From positions 1-64,000 of the forward strand of contig LUOO01000046.1 in assembly GCA_001626765.1 (NCBI GenBank): a stretch of DNA of 64,000 nt. Direction: 5' to 3'. Positions within the stretch are counted from its first letter, which is position 1, and the number at the start of each line of letters is the position of its first letter. A program made the position numbers and the translations under genes. The DNA comes from Maritimibacter sp. REDSEA-S28_B5. GTDB lineage: Bacteria; Pseudomonadota; Alphaproteobacteria; Rhodobacterales; Rhodobacteraceae. Shown here piece by piece: positions 54,083 to 63,299 of this stretch. The notes below the pieces were generated by a model. The model did not search any database and was not told the origin of the DNA. It was given only the letters and a program-made list of their open reading frames with translations.

Positions 54083-54802
54083 ATGAGCGACGTCGACAAG
54101 TCCAAGGTCATCCGCGACGCGGCCACCGTGGTGCTGATCCGGGACGCCGCGACCGCCCCGCGCGTGCTCATGGGCCAGCGTGGCGCCAAGGCGGCCTTCA
54201 TGCCGAACAAGTTCGTCTTTCCGGGCGGCGCGCTCGATGCCGCCGACTGGGATGTGCCGTTGGCCGAGGCCGGGGCCGAACCCTGCCGCACCCGGCTGGG
54301 CGAAGAGGCGACGCCGGGCATCGGCCCCGCACTCCTCGCCGCCGCCATCCGCGAGTTGTGGGAGGAGACTGGGCAGATCCTCGGTGAACCCGGCGACTGG
54401 CAGGATGCGCCCGAGGACTGGGCCGATTTCGCCGCGACCGGGCATATTCCATCGCCCGACGGCCTCGCTTTCGTCTTTCGCGCCATCACGCCGCCGGGCC
54501 GCCCGCGCCGCTTTGATGCCCGTTTTTTCTTGGCCGATGCCGCGCGGCTCAAGACCGATCCCGATGATTTTTCGCGCGCCTGTGACGAGCTGTCTCACCT
54601 CCAGTGGATTCCGCTCGCGGACGTGCGCGACTTCGATCTTCCCTTCGTGACACAGGTCGTGCTGGCCGAGGTAGCGAACCGTCTTCCCGATGTCGATGCC
54701 CCCGACACCGTGCCCTTTTTCAAGAACGACGAAGAGGCGAGCCGCTTCCTCCGCCTTGGCGGACGGCACCCCATGGATGAAGTCACCTTTGATCAAGGTT
54801 AA
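54083..54802 (+). CDS. NUDIX hydrolase
   Basis: This 239-residue pyrophosphohydrolase begins RDAATVVLIRD and GQRGAKAAFMPNKFVFPGGAL. It has the Nudix core AIRELWEETGQIL (REUxEExGU). A long insertion separates the GG of the Nudix box from the RE part, as in NUDT19/coenzyme-A-type relatives. Substrate is unknown. GAGGGGGG lies before the ATG. The gene ends inside the dispersed repeat element. Confidence 0.9.
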   Translation: MSDVDKSKVIRDAATVVLIRDAATAPRVLMGQRGAKAAFMPNKFVFPGGALDAADWDVPLAEAGAEPCRTRLGEEATPGIGPALLAAAIRELWEETGQILGEPGDWQDAPEDWADFAATGHIPSPDGLAFVFRAITPPGRPRRFDARFFLADAARLKTDPDDFSRACDELSHLQWIPLADVRDFDLPFVTQVVLAEVANRLPDVDAPDTVPFFKNDEEASRFLRLGGRHPMDEVTFDQG

Positions 54803-54811
54803 CGCGGCCCC

Positions 54812-54898
54812 CTTCTCTGGTTCATAAATATCCCGGGGGTGTGCGGGCAGGGCCCCCACTCAAAGGTGCGTGTGGGGGGCAGAGTCCCCGCTTTTGCC
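54812..54898. repeat. Dispersed intergenic repeat, copy 2, with tandem hairpins
   Basis: Matches copy 1 at 42350: CTTCT-TGGTTCATA-ATATCCCGGGG, then GCGGGC-AG-GGCCCCC and a second hairpin GGGGGGC-AGA-GTCCCC (54874-54888). It fills the whole 97-bp gap between the converging NUDIX and helicase genes, so it may act as a two-way terminator. Confidence 0.75.
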
Positions 54899-54899
54899 T

Positions 54900-57293
54900 T
54901 CAGGGGCTCAACCCGGCCTCGATCATGAGCCGCTCCGCCTCCGCCGCGACCAGTGCTTCGCGTCCCGCGCCCTCGACTGGCACCTTGCCGGGTTCGAGGA
55001 ACAGGGGCGCGGCAAAAGGCGTCACCCGCTCGGTCACGACATGATCGACCCTGCCCTCGGTGCGTGCCAGCATCTCTTCGATGCGGCCAAAGGAAATCAG
55101 CCCGCGCATCGCTTCTTCCCTCGTGATGCGCAGGAGCAGGTGCTCGGGATCGTAGCGCAACAGCGTGTCGTAAAGGATGTCCGACGAAAACGTCGCCTGC
55201 CGCCCGTTCGCGCGATGGCCGGGGTGGTTGCGCGGGGTGAGATGCGAGATATTCGCCACCTCCTTGAAGGTCCGTTTCATCAGGGCGTTGCGTGACAGCC
55301 ATGTCTCCAGCCCTTCGACCAGCTCGTCGCGGTCGAACAGGAACCCCGGCGTCTCGACCGGATGCAGCCCCCAGATGAGAAGCGCATAGTCGGTCGCGAC
55401 GAAACCGAGAGGCGCGAGGCCCGCCTCTTCCATCCGGTGGGTGATGAGCAGCCCCAGCGTCTGCATCGCGCCGCGCCCGGCGAAGCCGTAAATCACGGTT
55501 TGGGCGCGCCCGTCATGGGGAAAGCTCTCGACGAGGATACGCCCGGGCGCGGGCAGATGGCTCACCTCGCGCTGAAGCCTAATCCAGTCGGCGGTGTGGC
55601 CGGGCAGATCCGACAGGTCGTCGCGGTGGATGAGCCTGAGGATCCGGTCCGAAAGCTGCGTCGAGGTCGAGAACTTGGTGCCGGAAAACACCGCCACCTT
55701 GGGTTCGCGCCCGCGATCCCGGCTGACCTCGACATGCATTTCCTTGAGGCTCTCAAAGCGCACGATCTTGCCGCCGATGAGAAACGTGTCGCCGGGGGTG
55801 AGCGACGAGGCGAAGCCCTCTTCGACCTCGCCCAAGGGCTTGCCCGCGCCGCGCATTCGGACCTTGAGCGTGTCGGTGTCCTGAATGGTGCCGATGTTCA
55901 TGCGAATAAGTTGCGTCGCGCGCGGGTCGCGCAGTTGCCACAGTCCATCGGGGCGCTGTTTGAGCCGTTGCCAGCGGTCGTAGGCCCGCAGCGCATAGCC
56001 GCCGGTGGCCACGAAATCGAGCGCCTCATCAAACTGGGCGCGGGTGATCGCGGCATAGGGACCGGCCCGCCGGATCTCGGCCAAGAGCGCGCCTTCGTCG
56101 AAAGGACCGGAGCAGGCGACGATCAGGATATGCTGGCACAACACGTCGCGCGGGCCGGGACCACGGGGGTCGCCGTCGAGGTCATGATCATGGACCGCCT
56201 CGATCGCCGCCTGACACTCGATCACCTCCCAGCGGTTCGCGGGCACGAGGATAGCCTTGGAGGGCGCGTTGTAGCGGTGGTTCGCGCGCCCGATCCTCTG
56301 CACGAGGCGCTTCACGTTCTTGGGTGCGCCGATCTGCATGACGAGATCGACATCCCCCCAGTCGAGACCCAGGTCGAGCGTGCCGGTGCAGACAATGGCG
56401 CGCAGCGATCCCGCGACCATCGCCGCCTCGACCTTCTGTCTTTGTTCTTTGGCCAGTGATCCGTGGTGGATGCCGATCGGCAGACCCTCGGTGTTGGCAA
56501 GCCACAGATTGTGAAAGAAAATCTCCGCCTGCGCGCGGGTGTTGTGGAAAATGAGCGTCGTATTGTGACGGTTGACTTCCTTGAGCACCTCGGGGATCGC
56601 ATAGGCCGCCCCACCGCCCGACCACGGCGGCGGGTTCGATGTGGTTAGCATGCTTACGTCCGGTGCAGGTCCGGGATCGGCGGTGAGCACCGGACAGCCG
56701 CCCGGAATCAGAAACCGGGCGAGCGCCGGCGGGTCCTCGACTGTGGCGGAAAGACCCACCCGGCGCAGGCCCGGGCGCAGGGTTTCGAGCCGGGCAAGCG
56801 CCAACATGAGCTGATCGCCCCGCTTGCTCTCGGCCAGCGCGTGCAACTCGTCCACGATCACCCGTTCGAGTCCCGCAAACATCCTTGGCGCGTCCTCGTA
56901 AGACAAGAGCAGCGCGAGGCTTTCAGGTGTGGTCAGAAGAACCTCGGGCGGATCGGCACGCTGCGCCTTTTTCCGCGTTTGTGGCGTGTCGCCCGACCGG
57001 TCCTCGACCCGGATCGACAGCCCCATCTCGGTCACCGGTCCGGTCAGGTTGCGCCGCATGTCCGCCGCCAGCGCCTTGAGCGGCGAGACGTACAGCGTGT
57101 GCAGCCCGCGCCGGGGCATCTCAATCAGATCGACGAGCGTCGGCAGGAAGCCCGCGAGCGTCTTGCCGCCCCCGGTCGGTGCGACCAGCAGCGTCGCCGG
57201 ATCGTCCGCCCGCGCCAGCATGTCGAGTTGATGGGAGTGCGGCGACCAGCCTTTGGCGGCAAACCAGTCGGTCAGGATCGGGGGAAGGGTCAT
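54900..57293 (-). CDS. Lhr-type DEXH helicase (ligase-associated DNA damage response family)
   Basis: This 797-residue superfamily 2 helicase has motif I APTGGGKTLAG, motif II VDELHAL, motif III LSATVED, motif V region CTGTLDLGLDWGDVD and motif VI QRIGRANHR, followed by the Lhr winged-helix and beta domains (to about 790). ATG at 57293 gives MTLPPILTDWFAAKGWSPHSHQ, the usual start. The family is normally encoded with an ATP-dependent ligase, exonuclease and phosphoesterase; none of these is adjacent here. Confidence 0.9.
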   Translation of the reverse strand: MTLPPILTDWFAAKGWSPHSHQLDMLARADDPATLLVAPTGGGKTLAGFLPTLVDLIEMPRRGLHTLYVSPLKALAADMRRNLTGPVTEMGLSIRVEDRSGDTPQTRKKAQRADPPEVLLTTPESLALLLSYEDAPRMFAGLERVIVDELHALAESKRGDQLMLALARLETLRPGLRRVGLSATVEDPPALARFLIPGGCPVLTADPGPAPDVSMLTTSNPPPWSGGGAAYAIPEVLKEVNRHNTTLIFHNTRAQAEIFFHNLWLANTEGLPIGIHHGSLAKEQRQKVEAAMVAGSLRAIVCTGTLDLGLDWGDVDLVMQIGAPKNVKRLVQRIGRANHRYNAPSKAILVPANRWEVIECQAAIEAVHDHDLDGDPRGPGPRDVLCQHILIVACSGPFDEGALLAEIRRAGPYAAITRAQFDEALDFVATGGYALRAYDRWQRLKQRPDGLWQLRDPRATQLIRMNIGTIQDTDTLKVRMRGAGKPLGEVEEGFASSLTPGDTFLIGGKIVRFESLKEMHVEVSRDRGREPKVAVFSGTKFSTSTQLSDRILRLIHRDDLSDLPGHTADWIRLQREVSHLPAPGRILVESFPHDGRAQTVIYGFAGRGAMQTLGLLITHRMEEAGLAPLGFVATDYALLIWGLHPVETPGFLFDRDELVEGLETWLSRNALMKRTFKEVANISHLTPRNHPGHRANGRQATFSSDILYDTLLRYDPEHLLLRITREEAMRGLISFGRIEEMLARTEGRVDHVVTERVTPFAAPLFLEPGKVPVEGAGREALVAAEAERLMIEAGLSP

Positions 57294-57442
57294 GTGTCCA
57301 AAGATAATCCCGAGCCGATTGGAAAAGAAGGCGGGAAAGTTTTTTTGAAGGGAACGGCGGTGCCGACGACGGAACCGGCGCATGGGCCCGTTTAGTGTCC
57401 ATGGAAACCAACAACCTCGACCAGTGACAAGGAGTTCCTGCG

Positions 57443-57952
57443 ATGGCCAACCCGTTTTCCCCCAAGGTGCTGCGGCCCTGGGCAACGCCCCTTACCGTCG
57501 CGACGACGCTGGTCACCATCGTTTCGGGTGTGATCCTGTTCTTTCACCTCGCGCCCGGCCTGACGCGCCCGGCGCATGAGTGGATCGGCATGATCATGGT
57601 GCTGGCCGTGGCCGCCCATATGCTGATGAACTGGCGCGCTTTCACAACCTATTTCAAGCGGCCTCTGGGGCTGACGATGATCTCGGTGGGGGCGGTGGTG
57701 ACGGTGGCGAGCCTGTTCATCACACCCGCGCCTGCCTCGAGTGGCGGCAGCCCCGTCGCGATGGTCATGGGCGCGATGTCGGGTGCGGAAGTGCGGGTGC
57801 TTGCGGACCTCGCCCATCGGGACGTGACCGAGGTCATCGCGCAACTCGCAGATCAGGGCGTGACGGCGACGCCGGACACGACGCTCGGCCAATTGTCGGG
57901 CGGCGACCGTGGCCGGCAGACCGCGCTGCTTCAGGACATTCTCGCACGCTAG
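57443..57952 (+). CDS. DUF4405 membrane protein
   Basis: This 169-residue protein has two or three helices (about 15-37, 48-66, 75-95). His residues in FFHLAPGLTRPAHEWIGMIM and VAAHMLMNW are of the kind used for b-type heme in cytochrome b561-like proteins. The C-terminal 60 residues form a soluble domain with repeats resembling helical hairpins (LADLAHRDVTEVIAQLADQG). The role is unknown; possibly membrane electron transfer. Confidence 0.82.
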   Translation: MANPFSPKVLRPWATPLTVATTLVTIVSGVILFFHLAPGLTRPAHEWIGMIMVLAVAAHMLMNWRAFTTYFKRPLGLTMISVGAVVTVASLFITPAPASSGGSPVAMVMGAMSGAEVRVLADLAHRDVTEVIAQLADQGVTATPDTTLGQLSGGDRGRQTALLQDILAR

Positions 57953-58003
57953 CGGGACAAGGTTCCCGTGCGCCGCGTCCTGCGTTCGGCGCGGCTGCGG
58001 GAC

Positions 58004-58042
58004 GGCGGTGCGGGGTTTGCGTTCCCCCCGCACCGCCATTTT
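58004..58042 (+). terminator. Terminator between converging DUF4405 and ATPase genes
   Basis: A 12-bp perfect stem GGCGGTGCGGGG (58004-58015) / CCCCGCACCGCC (58026-58037) has a 10-base loop and is followed by ATTTT. Confidence 0.85.
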
Positions 58043-58058
58043 CCACGCGAACCGGTGG

Positions 58059-59384
58059 TCAGTGAATGATCGTCTCGTCCTTGACGAACATGTTAGCCCA
58101 GGCCCGGTCGATCAGTTCCGGCGACATCTTGTAGGGAATACCCTCGAAATCGCAGATCGCGATCATCTGGTCGATGAGGAACACCGGCTGGTAGTTCGCA
58201 TAGACGTTGTCGATGGTCGGATACTTGCGCTTGAGCAGGTGAACGAGCGCGGCCTCGTCTAGTTTCATGCCCTTTTTCTTGGCCACCAGCGCGAAAATTT
58301 TCAGGAAATTCTCCTGGCTCGGTCCGTCAATTTTGATCTTGAAGAAGATCCGGCGCAGCGCGGCCTTGTCGAAGATCTCGTTGGGGTGGAAGTTCGTGGA
58401 AAAGATCACGAGGGTGTCGAAAGGCACCTCGAATTTCTCGCCCGATTGCAGCGCGAGGATATCCTTGCCCTCTTCCAGCGGCACGATCCAGCGGTTGATG
58501 AGCGCCTGCGGCGGTTCTGCCTGACGGCCAAGGTCGTCGACGATGAACACGCCGCCGGTGGATTTTAGCTGGAGCGGCGCCGTGTAGGTGCGCGCGGTCT
58601 TGTTGTAGACGAGGTCGAGCATGTCGAGCGACAGTTCCCCGCCCGTGATCACGGTGGGCCGGTCGCATTTCACGTAGCGCCGGTCAAAGGCATTGGACGT
58701 GCGGCGCAGCGACAGAGGATCGTCCACCTGATCCTCCGCCGCCGAATGGACGATGGGATCGTAAACCGTGATGACCTGCCCGGAATATTCGATGGCGCGG
58801 GGCACATAGATCTTTTCGCCGAGCGCGTCGCGGATGCCGTTCGAGATCGAGGATTTACCGTTGCCGGGCGGGCCATACATAAGGATCGAGCGGCCCGAGC
58901 CGACCGCGGGCCCGAGGTGGTCGAGCAGTTCCGGCGGCAGGATCAGGTGACCCATCGCCTCGGTCAGCTGCTTGCGGGTGATCTGGATGTTGCGGATTGA
59001 CTGGCGTTTGACCTGCTTGGCATAGACGTGCATCGGAACCGGCATCGCGCCGTAATATTCCGACTGCGCCAGCGCATCGAGCGCGCGCGCCTTGCCCTGA
59101 TCGGACAGGCGATAGGCCATTTCGTTGCCCGAGGTGGCATGGAGCGTCCCCATCGCCTCGAGCAGGCCCGCGTCGCGGGCGTTGTCGATCAGTTCCTGCG
59201 TCACGCGCGTGGGCAGGCAGAGCGCCCGTTCCAGCTGCCCGACCGTGTCGGCATTGGAGCGGAACATGGTCTTGAGCAGGATGTCCCGCATCATGACCTT
59301 GGACAGACCGGTGTCCTCCATATTCCGGCAGGCGGGCGGCGGCTCGACCCCCACATCGGTGGTGGGGCTGTTCATCATGTTCAT
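58059..59384 (-). CDS. AAA-family ATPase with N-terminal winged-helix-like domain
   Basis: This is a 441-residue protein. Residues about 25-125 look like a winged helix (KTMFRSNADTVGQLERALCLPTRVTQELIDNARDAG). The AAA module follows with Walker A YGPPGNGKSS, Walker B VFIVDDLG, sensor 1 FSTNFHP and a downstream arginine in ALRRIFFKI. It has no signal peptide. It lies near the Tad pilus genes but on its own transcription unit. The client is not known; such ATPases can act in secretion or in loading of complexes. Confidence 0.8.
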   Translation of the reverse strand: MNMMNSPTTDVGVEPPPACRNMEDTGLSKVMMRDILLKTMFRSNADTVGQLERALCLPTRVTQELIDNARDAGLLEAMGTLHATSGNEMAYRLSDQGKARALDALAQSEYYGAMPVPMHVYAKQVKRQSIRNIQITRKQLTEAMGHLILPPELLDHLGPAVGSGRSILMYGPPGNGKSSISNGIRDALGEKIYVPRAIEYSGQVITVYDPIVHSAAEDQVDDPLSLRRTSNAFDRRYVKCDRPTVITGGELSLDMLDLVYNKTARTYTAPLQLKSTGGVFIVDDLGRQAEPPQALINRWIVPLEEGKDILALQSGEKFEVPFDTLVIFSTNFHPNEIFDKAALRRIFFKIKIDGPSQENFLKIFALVAKKKGMKLDEAALVHLLKRKYPTIDNVYANYQPVFLIDQMIAICDFEGIPYKMSPELIDRAWANMFVKDETIIH

Positions 59385-59531
59385 GGCGCTGGTCTCTGCC
59401 TTATTTTTTTCGTGGCGTTACCTGTTTCGTTTCACGTCATCACCCAAAACCCGGATTAGCTTTGCGTGGCGACGATGCACGAGGCATCTTCGGAAACAGT
59501 TAAAGACAACCTTGGCAAAATGAGGGGCGAA

Positions 59532-61171
59532 ATGGGCAGATTGGGTGGCAGGGACGGATTTCGTCTCGGATTTTGGCTGGCTGCGCTGATCGTGGCGCTG
59601 GGCGGGGCGGCGATCCTCAAGGGCGGTTTCTACATCGGCAAGCATGAGGGCGACACGCTGCACATGGTGCAGATGGTGCTTCGCATGGCCGGTGGTGACT
59701 GGCCCCACCTCGATTTCGTGACGCCCATCGGAGTGCTGGCGATGGCCCCAATTGCCTGGCTCGTGTCACTGGGGCTGGGCGTGGGGCACGCGATATTGTG
59801 GTCGCAGATCCTCGTGGCCCTGATCCTGTTCCTGCCGACATGGTATGTCGCGCGCACCCGGTTTTCGGGCCTGCTGTCCTATGCCTTCGGTGGTCTCGTC
59901 ATGGTTCTGGCGCTGGCGCTGGTGCATGGCGAGGCGGAACAGGCCGTGTCGATCTCTATGCACTACAATCGCTGGGCGTGGGCGGTGTCCTTCATCGTGC
60001 TGGCTGCCGCGGTTCTGGGGTCCAAAGCCGAGAACAAGACGCTCGACGGCGTGATCATGGGGGCGGGCATGGCGTTCCTCGTCCTGCTCAAGCTCACCTA
60101 TGCGCTGGCATTTTTTCCCGCCGTCCTCGTTGCGCTTATCCAGCGCGGGCAGGGGCGGGCGATCTGGGTCGGCTTCCTGTCGGCCTTTGCGGTTTTCGCG
60201 GTGGTGACCCTTCTTGCGGGCACGCCGGCCTTCTGGCTCGCCTACCTGCGGGATCTCGCGACCGTGGCGGGGCCTATATGGTCGGCTCGCTGGCGCTTGT
60301 GCTGTCGGTGATCTGGCTTCGGCAAGGGGGGCGCAAGGTCGAGGGGCTTGTCATGCTCCTCCTCGTGCCAGCCTGCTTCTATGTGACCTACCAGAACTTC
60401 GGCAACGATCCCCAGTGGCTCCCGCTTGCCGCGCTCATGCTGCTGGTGCTTCTACCGGCTGAGGGGGTGACAAATGCGCTGGGCTGGGATTTGCGCCGGG
60501 CAATGACCTACACGGCCGTGGTGATGCTGGCGCTCGGCGCACCCTCGGTCACCAACCTCGCCTATTCGCCCTTCCGTCACCTGACGGAAGAGAGTGATAA
60601 GTATACTGCCCTTTTGCCCGGATCGGGGCGAAACGAGGACATCGTGACCCCCACGATCCGTGCCCATCGGGTGGATGCCAAAATCGCGCTCGACGGCCCC
60701 AACAGCCCTTATTCCGTGTTCTGGGATGAAGATTTTCGTGAAGGCGAGGATACCGTCTGGCGCGGTGAAACACTCGACAACTGCATAATCGAACTTGGGA
60801 CGGTCGCATGGTTCAAATCCATCGCCGACGACCTGAATGCGCGTGGACTTGCACAGGGCAAGACCGCCTTTGTCGCGGATATTCTGAACGGCTTCTGGCT
60901 CTACGGGGCCTTCGATCCGCTTGAGGGGAACGCGCCCTGGTATTACGGCGGCCTGTCGGGGTTTGCCAATGCCGACTACCTGCTCGTGCCGCTCTGCCCG
61001 CTGTCCACGTCGGTGCGCAAGCAGATCCTTGGCGAGATCGAAGGCGTGCCCGCCTCGGAAGATGACGAGGGGAACGAGGTTCCGGCGGTCGAAGGCATTG
61101 ATGTCGATCTCGCAGAGGTCGAGCGCAACGCGCTCTACATCCTCTATGAGATCGGGGAAATCAAAGAGTAG
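59532..61171 (+). pseudogene. Polytopic membrane protein interrupted by a frameshift
   Basis: The first frame (from ATG 59532, with GAGGGG upstream) gives seven or eight membrane helices up to LAYLRDLATVAG and then fails at a stop near 60311. A second frame picks up at once with AYMVGSLALVLSVIWLRQGG and runs to 61171 with more helices and a soluble C-terminal domain (FWDEDFREGEDTVWRGETLDNC). The switch point is a GGGG run at 60269-60272; one more G would rejoin the frames. The architecture suggests a glycosyltransferase-like or envelope membrane protein of about 546 residues, not otherwise recognised. Real mutation and sequencing error are both possible. Confidence 0.75.
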
Positions 61172-61203
61172 GGCGAGATCGCACGAAGGCGCTTCGCCCT
61201 ACT
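61167..61203. terminator. Hairpin spanning the membrane protein stop codon
   Basis: A 10-bp perfect stem AGTAGGGCGA (61167-61176, containing the stop TAG) / TCGCCCTACT (61194-61203) has no T-tract. It lies between converging genes and may act as a two-way transcription or mRNA-end element. Confidence 0.45.
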
Positions 61204-61248
61204 GAGGCGGAGTGTCGATGGGCGGTGGTCTGCCCGCAATACTCTGCG

Positions 61249-61761
61249 TTATTGCCCGGTGAACCCGGCCCAGACGAGATACAGAACCATCATGGTGCCA
61301 AGGCAAAGGCCCATCGGGAAGTCATCCCGTTCCCAGCTTTCCCAATGTGGCGTCGCGCGGCGGATGAACCCGATACGCTTGGCCGTCCTGTGAAAGATGA
61401 AACCGAGAAGGATCACGGCGGCGAACATGAAGGCGAACGACCCGAGGTCCGCCACCGCGATGAAGGGCGCCATGACGGCGGCATATTTCGCATCGCCCGC
61501 ACCGAGCAATCCGACCGCATTCATGACGAAACCGATGATGAGCACGACGACGAGGTGCGCATAGCGCCAGCCGTAGGTCATCCAGTCCCACGCGCCGTAG
61601 GCGGCAAGACCTGCGCCCGCGAGGGCGAAAACGAGAAACTGCGCCATGACCGCCTTGTTGCGGATCTTCATGGTGGCAAGGTCGCTCATCGCCACCCAGA
61701 TCGCGATCGGTATCACGAAGGGCAGGAAGACGAGCGAGACGAGGCTGTCCTGCGCGCTCAT
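61249..61761 (-). CDS. cpaA: Prepilin peptidase, CpaA/TadV type
   Basis: This 170-residue aspartic membrane protease has the two catalytic Asp sites MSDLATMKIRNK and LGAGDAKYAAV, and about six helices. It removes the leader of Flp pilins. It is shorter than PilD and lacks the N-methylase domain, as expected for the Tad system. Its ATG overlaps the stop of the TPR gene upstream (ATGA). Confidence 0.93.
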   Translation of the reverse strand: MSAQDSLVSLVFLPFVIPIAIWVAMSDLATMKIRNKAVMAQFLVFALAGAGLAAYGAWDWMTYGWRYAHLVVVLIIGFVMNAVGLLGAGDAKYAAVMAPFIAVADLGSFAFMFAAVILLGFIFHRTAKRIGFIRRATPHWESWERDDFPMGLCLGTMMVLYLVWAGFTGQ

Positions 61762-62621
61762 CCGGCGGACACGTTCGAATCGAGCGCCCGCATCGCCCGC
61801 ACAGCTTCCTCGAAATGCTGCGGGTGGGTGTCGATCGCCTCTTGCAATAGCGTCTTGCCCATGACGATGTCGCCCCGCTTGATCGCGGCCAGTGCAAGGG
61901 TGTGCAGAAGCTGCGCGCGCTCGATCTGGCTCATGTCGATGACGGGCATGTCGTATTTGCCCTGACCGCCGCGCGCCATGACGAGGTTGTTCTTGGCGGT
62001 GAACATCGACGGATCGTAGGTGAGCGCCTCGCCAAAGAGCTTTTCGGCCCCGGCATAATCGCCCCGGGTCAGTTTCGAGAACCCCCAGTTGTTGAGTGTG
62101 CCGGCGGGTTGGGTGGTGAGTCCGACCGCCGTCTGGTAGAAACTGTCGGCCTTGGACCAGTTCTGTTCGCTGTCGGCCACCATCGCCTCGAGCCGGTAAC
62201 GGCCAAAGGTTTCGTGGGTCGGGGGGATCTTGTTGAGTTCCGTCTTGGCCTTGGCCCAGTCGCCCGACCGGATATGGGCGTCGGCCAGTTCCACACGGTC
62301 CTCGGGGGTGCCCTGAGGCCCGTCCGCGACCTCGGCCCATACGCGGGCGGCTTCGGCGGGCTTCTTGGCCTTGATGAGCGATTGCGCCAGACCGCGCTTG
62401 AGATCGACGCGCTCCGGGTTCTGGGCAGAGGTGCGCTGGAAATAGGCGACCGCCTCGTTCGGGTCGCCCACGGTCAGCATGATGTCATTGAGGTTCGACT
62501 CGTCGATGACGTTGACGCCGGCGACCGCGCGCTCGACCTCTTCGTCGGACATCTGTTTCTGGCAGCCCGACAGCGCCAGAACGCCCGCCGCAGCGAGCGA
62601 AATCATGATGGGATGGCGCAT
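61758..62621 (-). CDS. tadD: TadD-like tetratricopeptide lipoprotein
   Basis: This 287-residue protein has a lipoprotein signal (LAAAGVLALSGC, lipobox LSGC) and several TPRs: EAVAYFQRTSAQNPERVDLKRG, GTLNNWGFSKLTRGDYAGAEKLFGEAL and AALAAIK-type repeats near the end. TadD is an outer-membrane-associated pilotin-like partner of the Tad secretin. It is coupled to cpaA. Confidence 0.88.
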   Translation of the reverse strand: MRHPIMISLAAAGVLALSGCQKQMSDEEVERAVAGVNVIDESNLNDIMLTVGDPNEAVAYFQRTSAQNPERVDLKRGLAQSLIKAKKPAEAARVWAEVADGPQGTPEDRVELADAHIRSGDWAKAKTELNKIPPTHETFGRYRLEAMVADSEQNWSKADSFYQTAVGLTTQPAGTLNNWGFSKLTRGDYAGAEKLFGEALTYDPSMFTAKNNLVMARGGQGKYDMPVIDMSQIERAQLLHTLALAAIKRGDIVMGKTLLQEAIDTHPQHFEEAVRAMRALDSNVSAG

Positions 62622-62675
62622 ATGCCTGCGTCCTTTACCTGCTCTCGGACGGTTGCCCTTGCGCCTTTTCGGCGT

Positions 62676-63218
62676 CTACCGCGTGCCGAGCAGAAGGTAA
62701 TCCCCGCGCCCGCGCCGCATCAGAGCGAATTCCGCCTCTTTTACAGGCTCATCATATGCGAGGTTTTCCTGCTTTGCGAGCGCAAGTTCCAGGTTTTGGC
62801 GGATGGAGTCCGATTTGCCACTGTCAGCGCCGAAGGCGATCTTGAACACCCGCACGGCTTCACCGACCTGGCCGGTTTCCATGAGCACGACGCCCAGGTT
62901 GTTCCATGCGGGGGCGAATGTAGCGTCTTCCTTGACCGCCTGGCGCAGCAGTTTTTCCGCCTGACCGAAGCGCCCGAGCCGCAGGTTCGCGGACCCCAGC
63001 GCCGACAGCGTATCGACGGAAATCCCGTCTTCGGCGGCGGCGCGAAGGTATGCCTTGAGCGCCAGTTCCGGCTCGCCCGCGTCCATGAGCCGGTGACCGA
63101 CGATCAGCCCGTCGACGGTATCCTCGCCATTGACCAGCGCGTCGGGGGCATAGTCATTGCCGCCACGATTTCCCAGCCCGGTGCCGGAAGGGGCACAGGC
63201 GGCGACGGCGGCGAGCAC
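62676..63218 (-). CDS. Second Tad-cluster TPR lipoprotein, start codon uncertain
   Basis: A 180-residue frame begins at GTG 63218 with LAAVAACAPSG, a lipobox-like site only seven residues in. The same frame upstream continues as RAIELFRLFTACAV, a normal-looking signal peptide, but holds no ATG, GTG or TTG before the tadC stop. Translation may start at ATC 63251 or at this GTG, or the start may be damaged. TPRs are visible: LDAGEPELALKAYLRAA-like, GRFGQAEKLLRQAVKEDATFAPAWNNLG. It sits between tadC and tadD, a usual place for the second TPR gene. Confidence 0.75.
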   Translation of the reverse strand: MLAAVAACAPSGTGLGNRGGNDYAPDALVNGEDTVDGLIVGHRLMDAGEPELALKAYLRAAAEDGISVDTLSALGSANLRLGRFGQAEKLLRQAVKEDATFAPAWNNLGVVLMETGQVGEAVRVFKIAFGADSGKSDSIRQNLELALAKQENLAYDEPVKEAEFALMRRGRGDYLLLGTR

Positions 63219-63299
63219 GGCACAGGCCGTGAAGAGGCGAAAAAGCTCGATGGCGCGGCCCTTTTCGTTGGAGCCGCGCCTGAAGAGGGTCGGTTCGGC

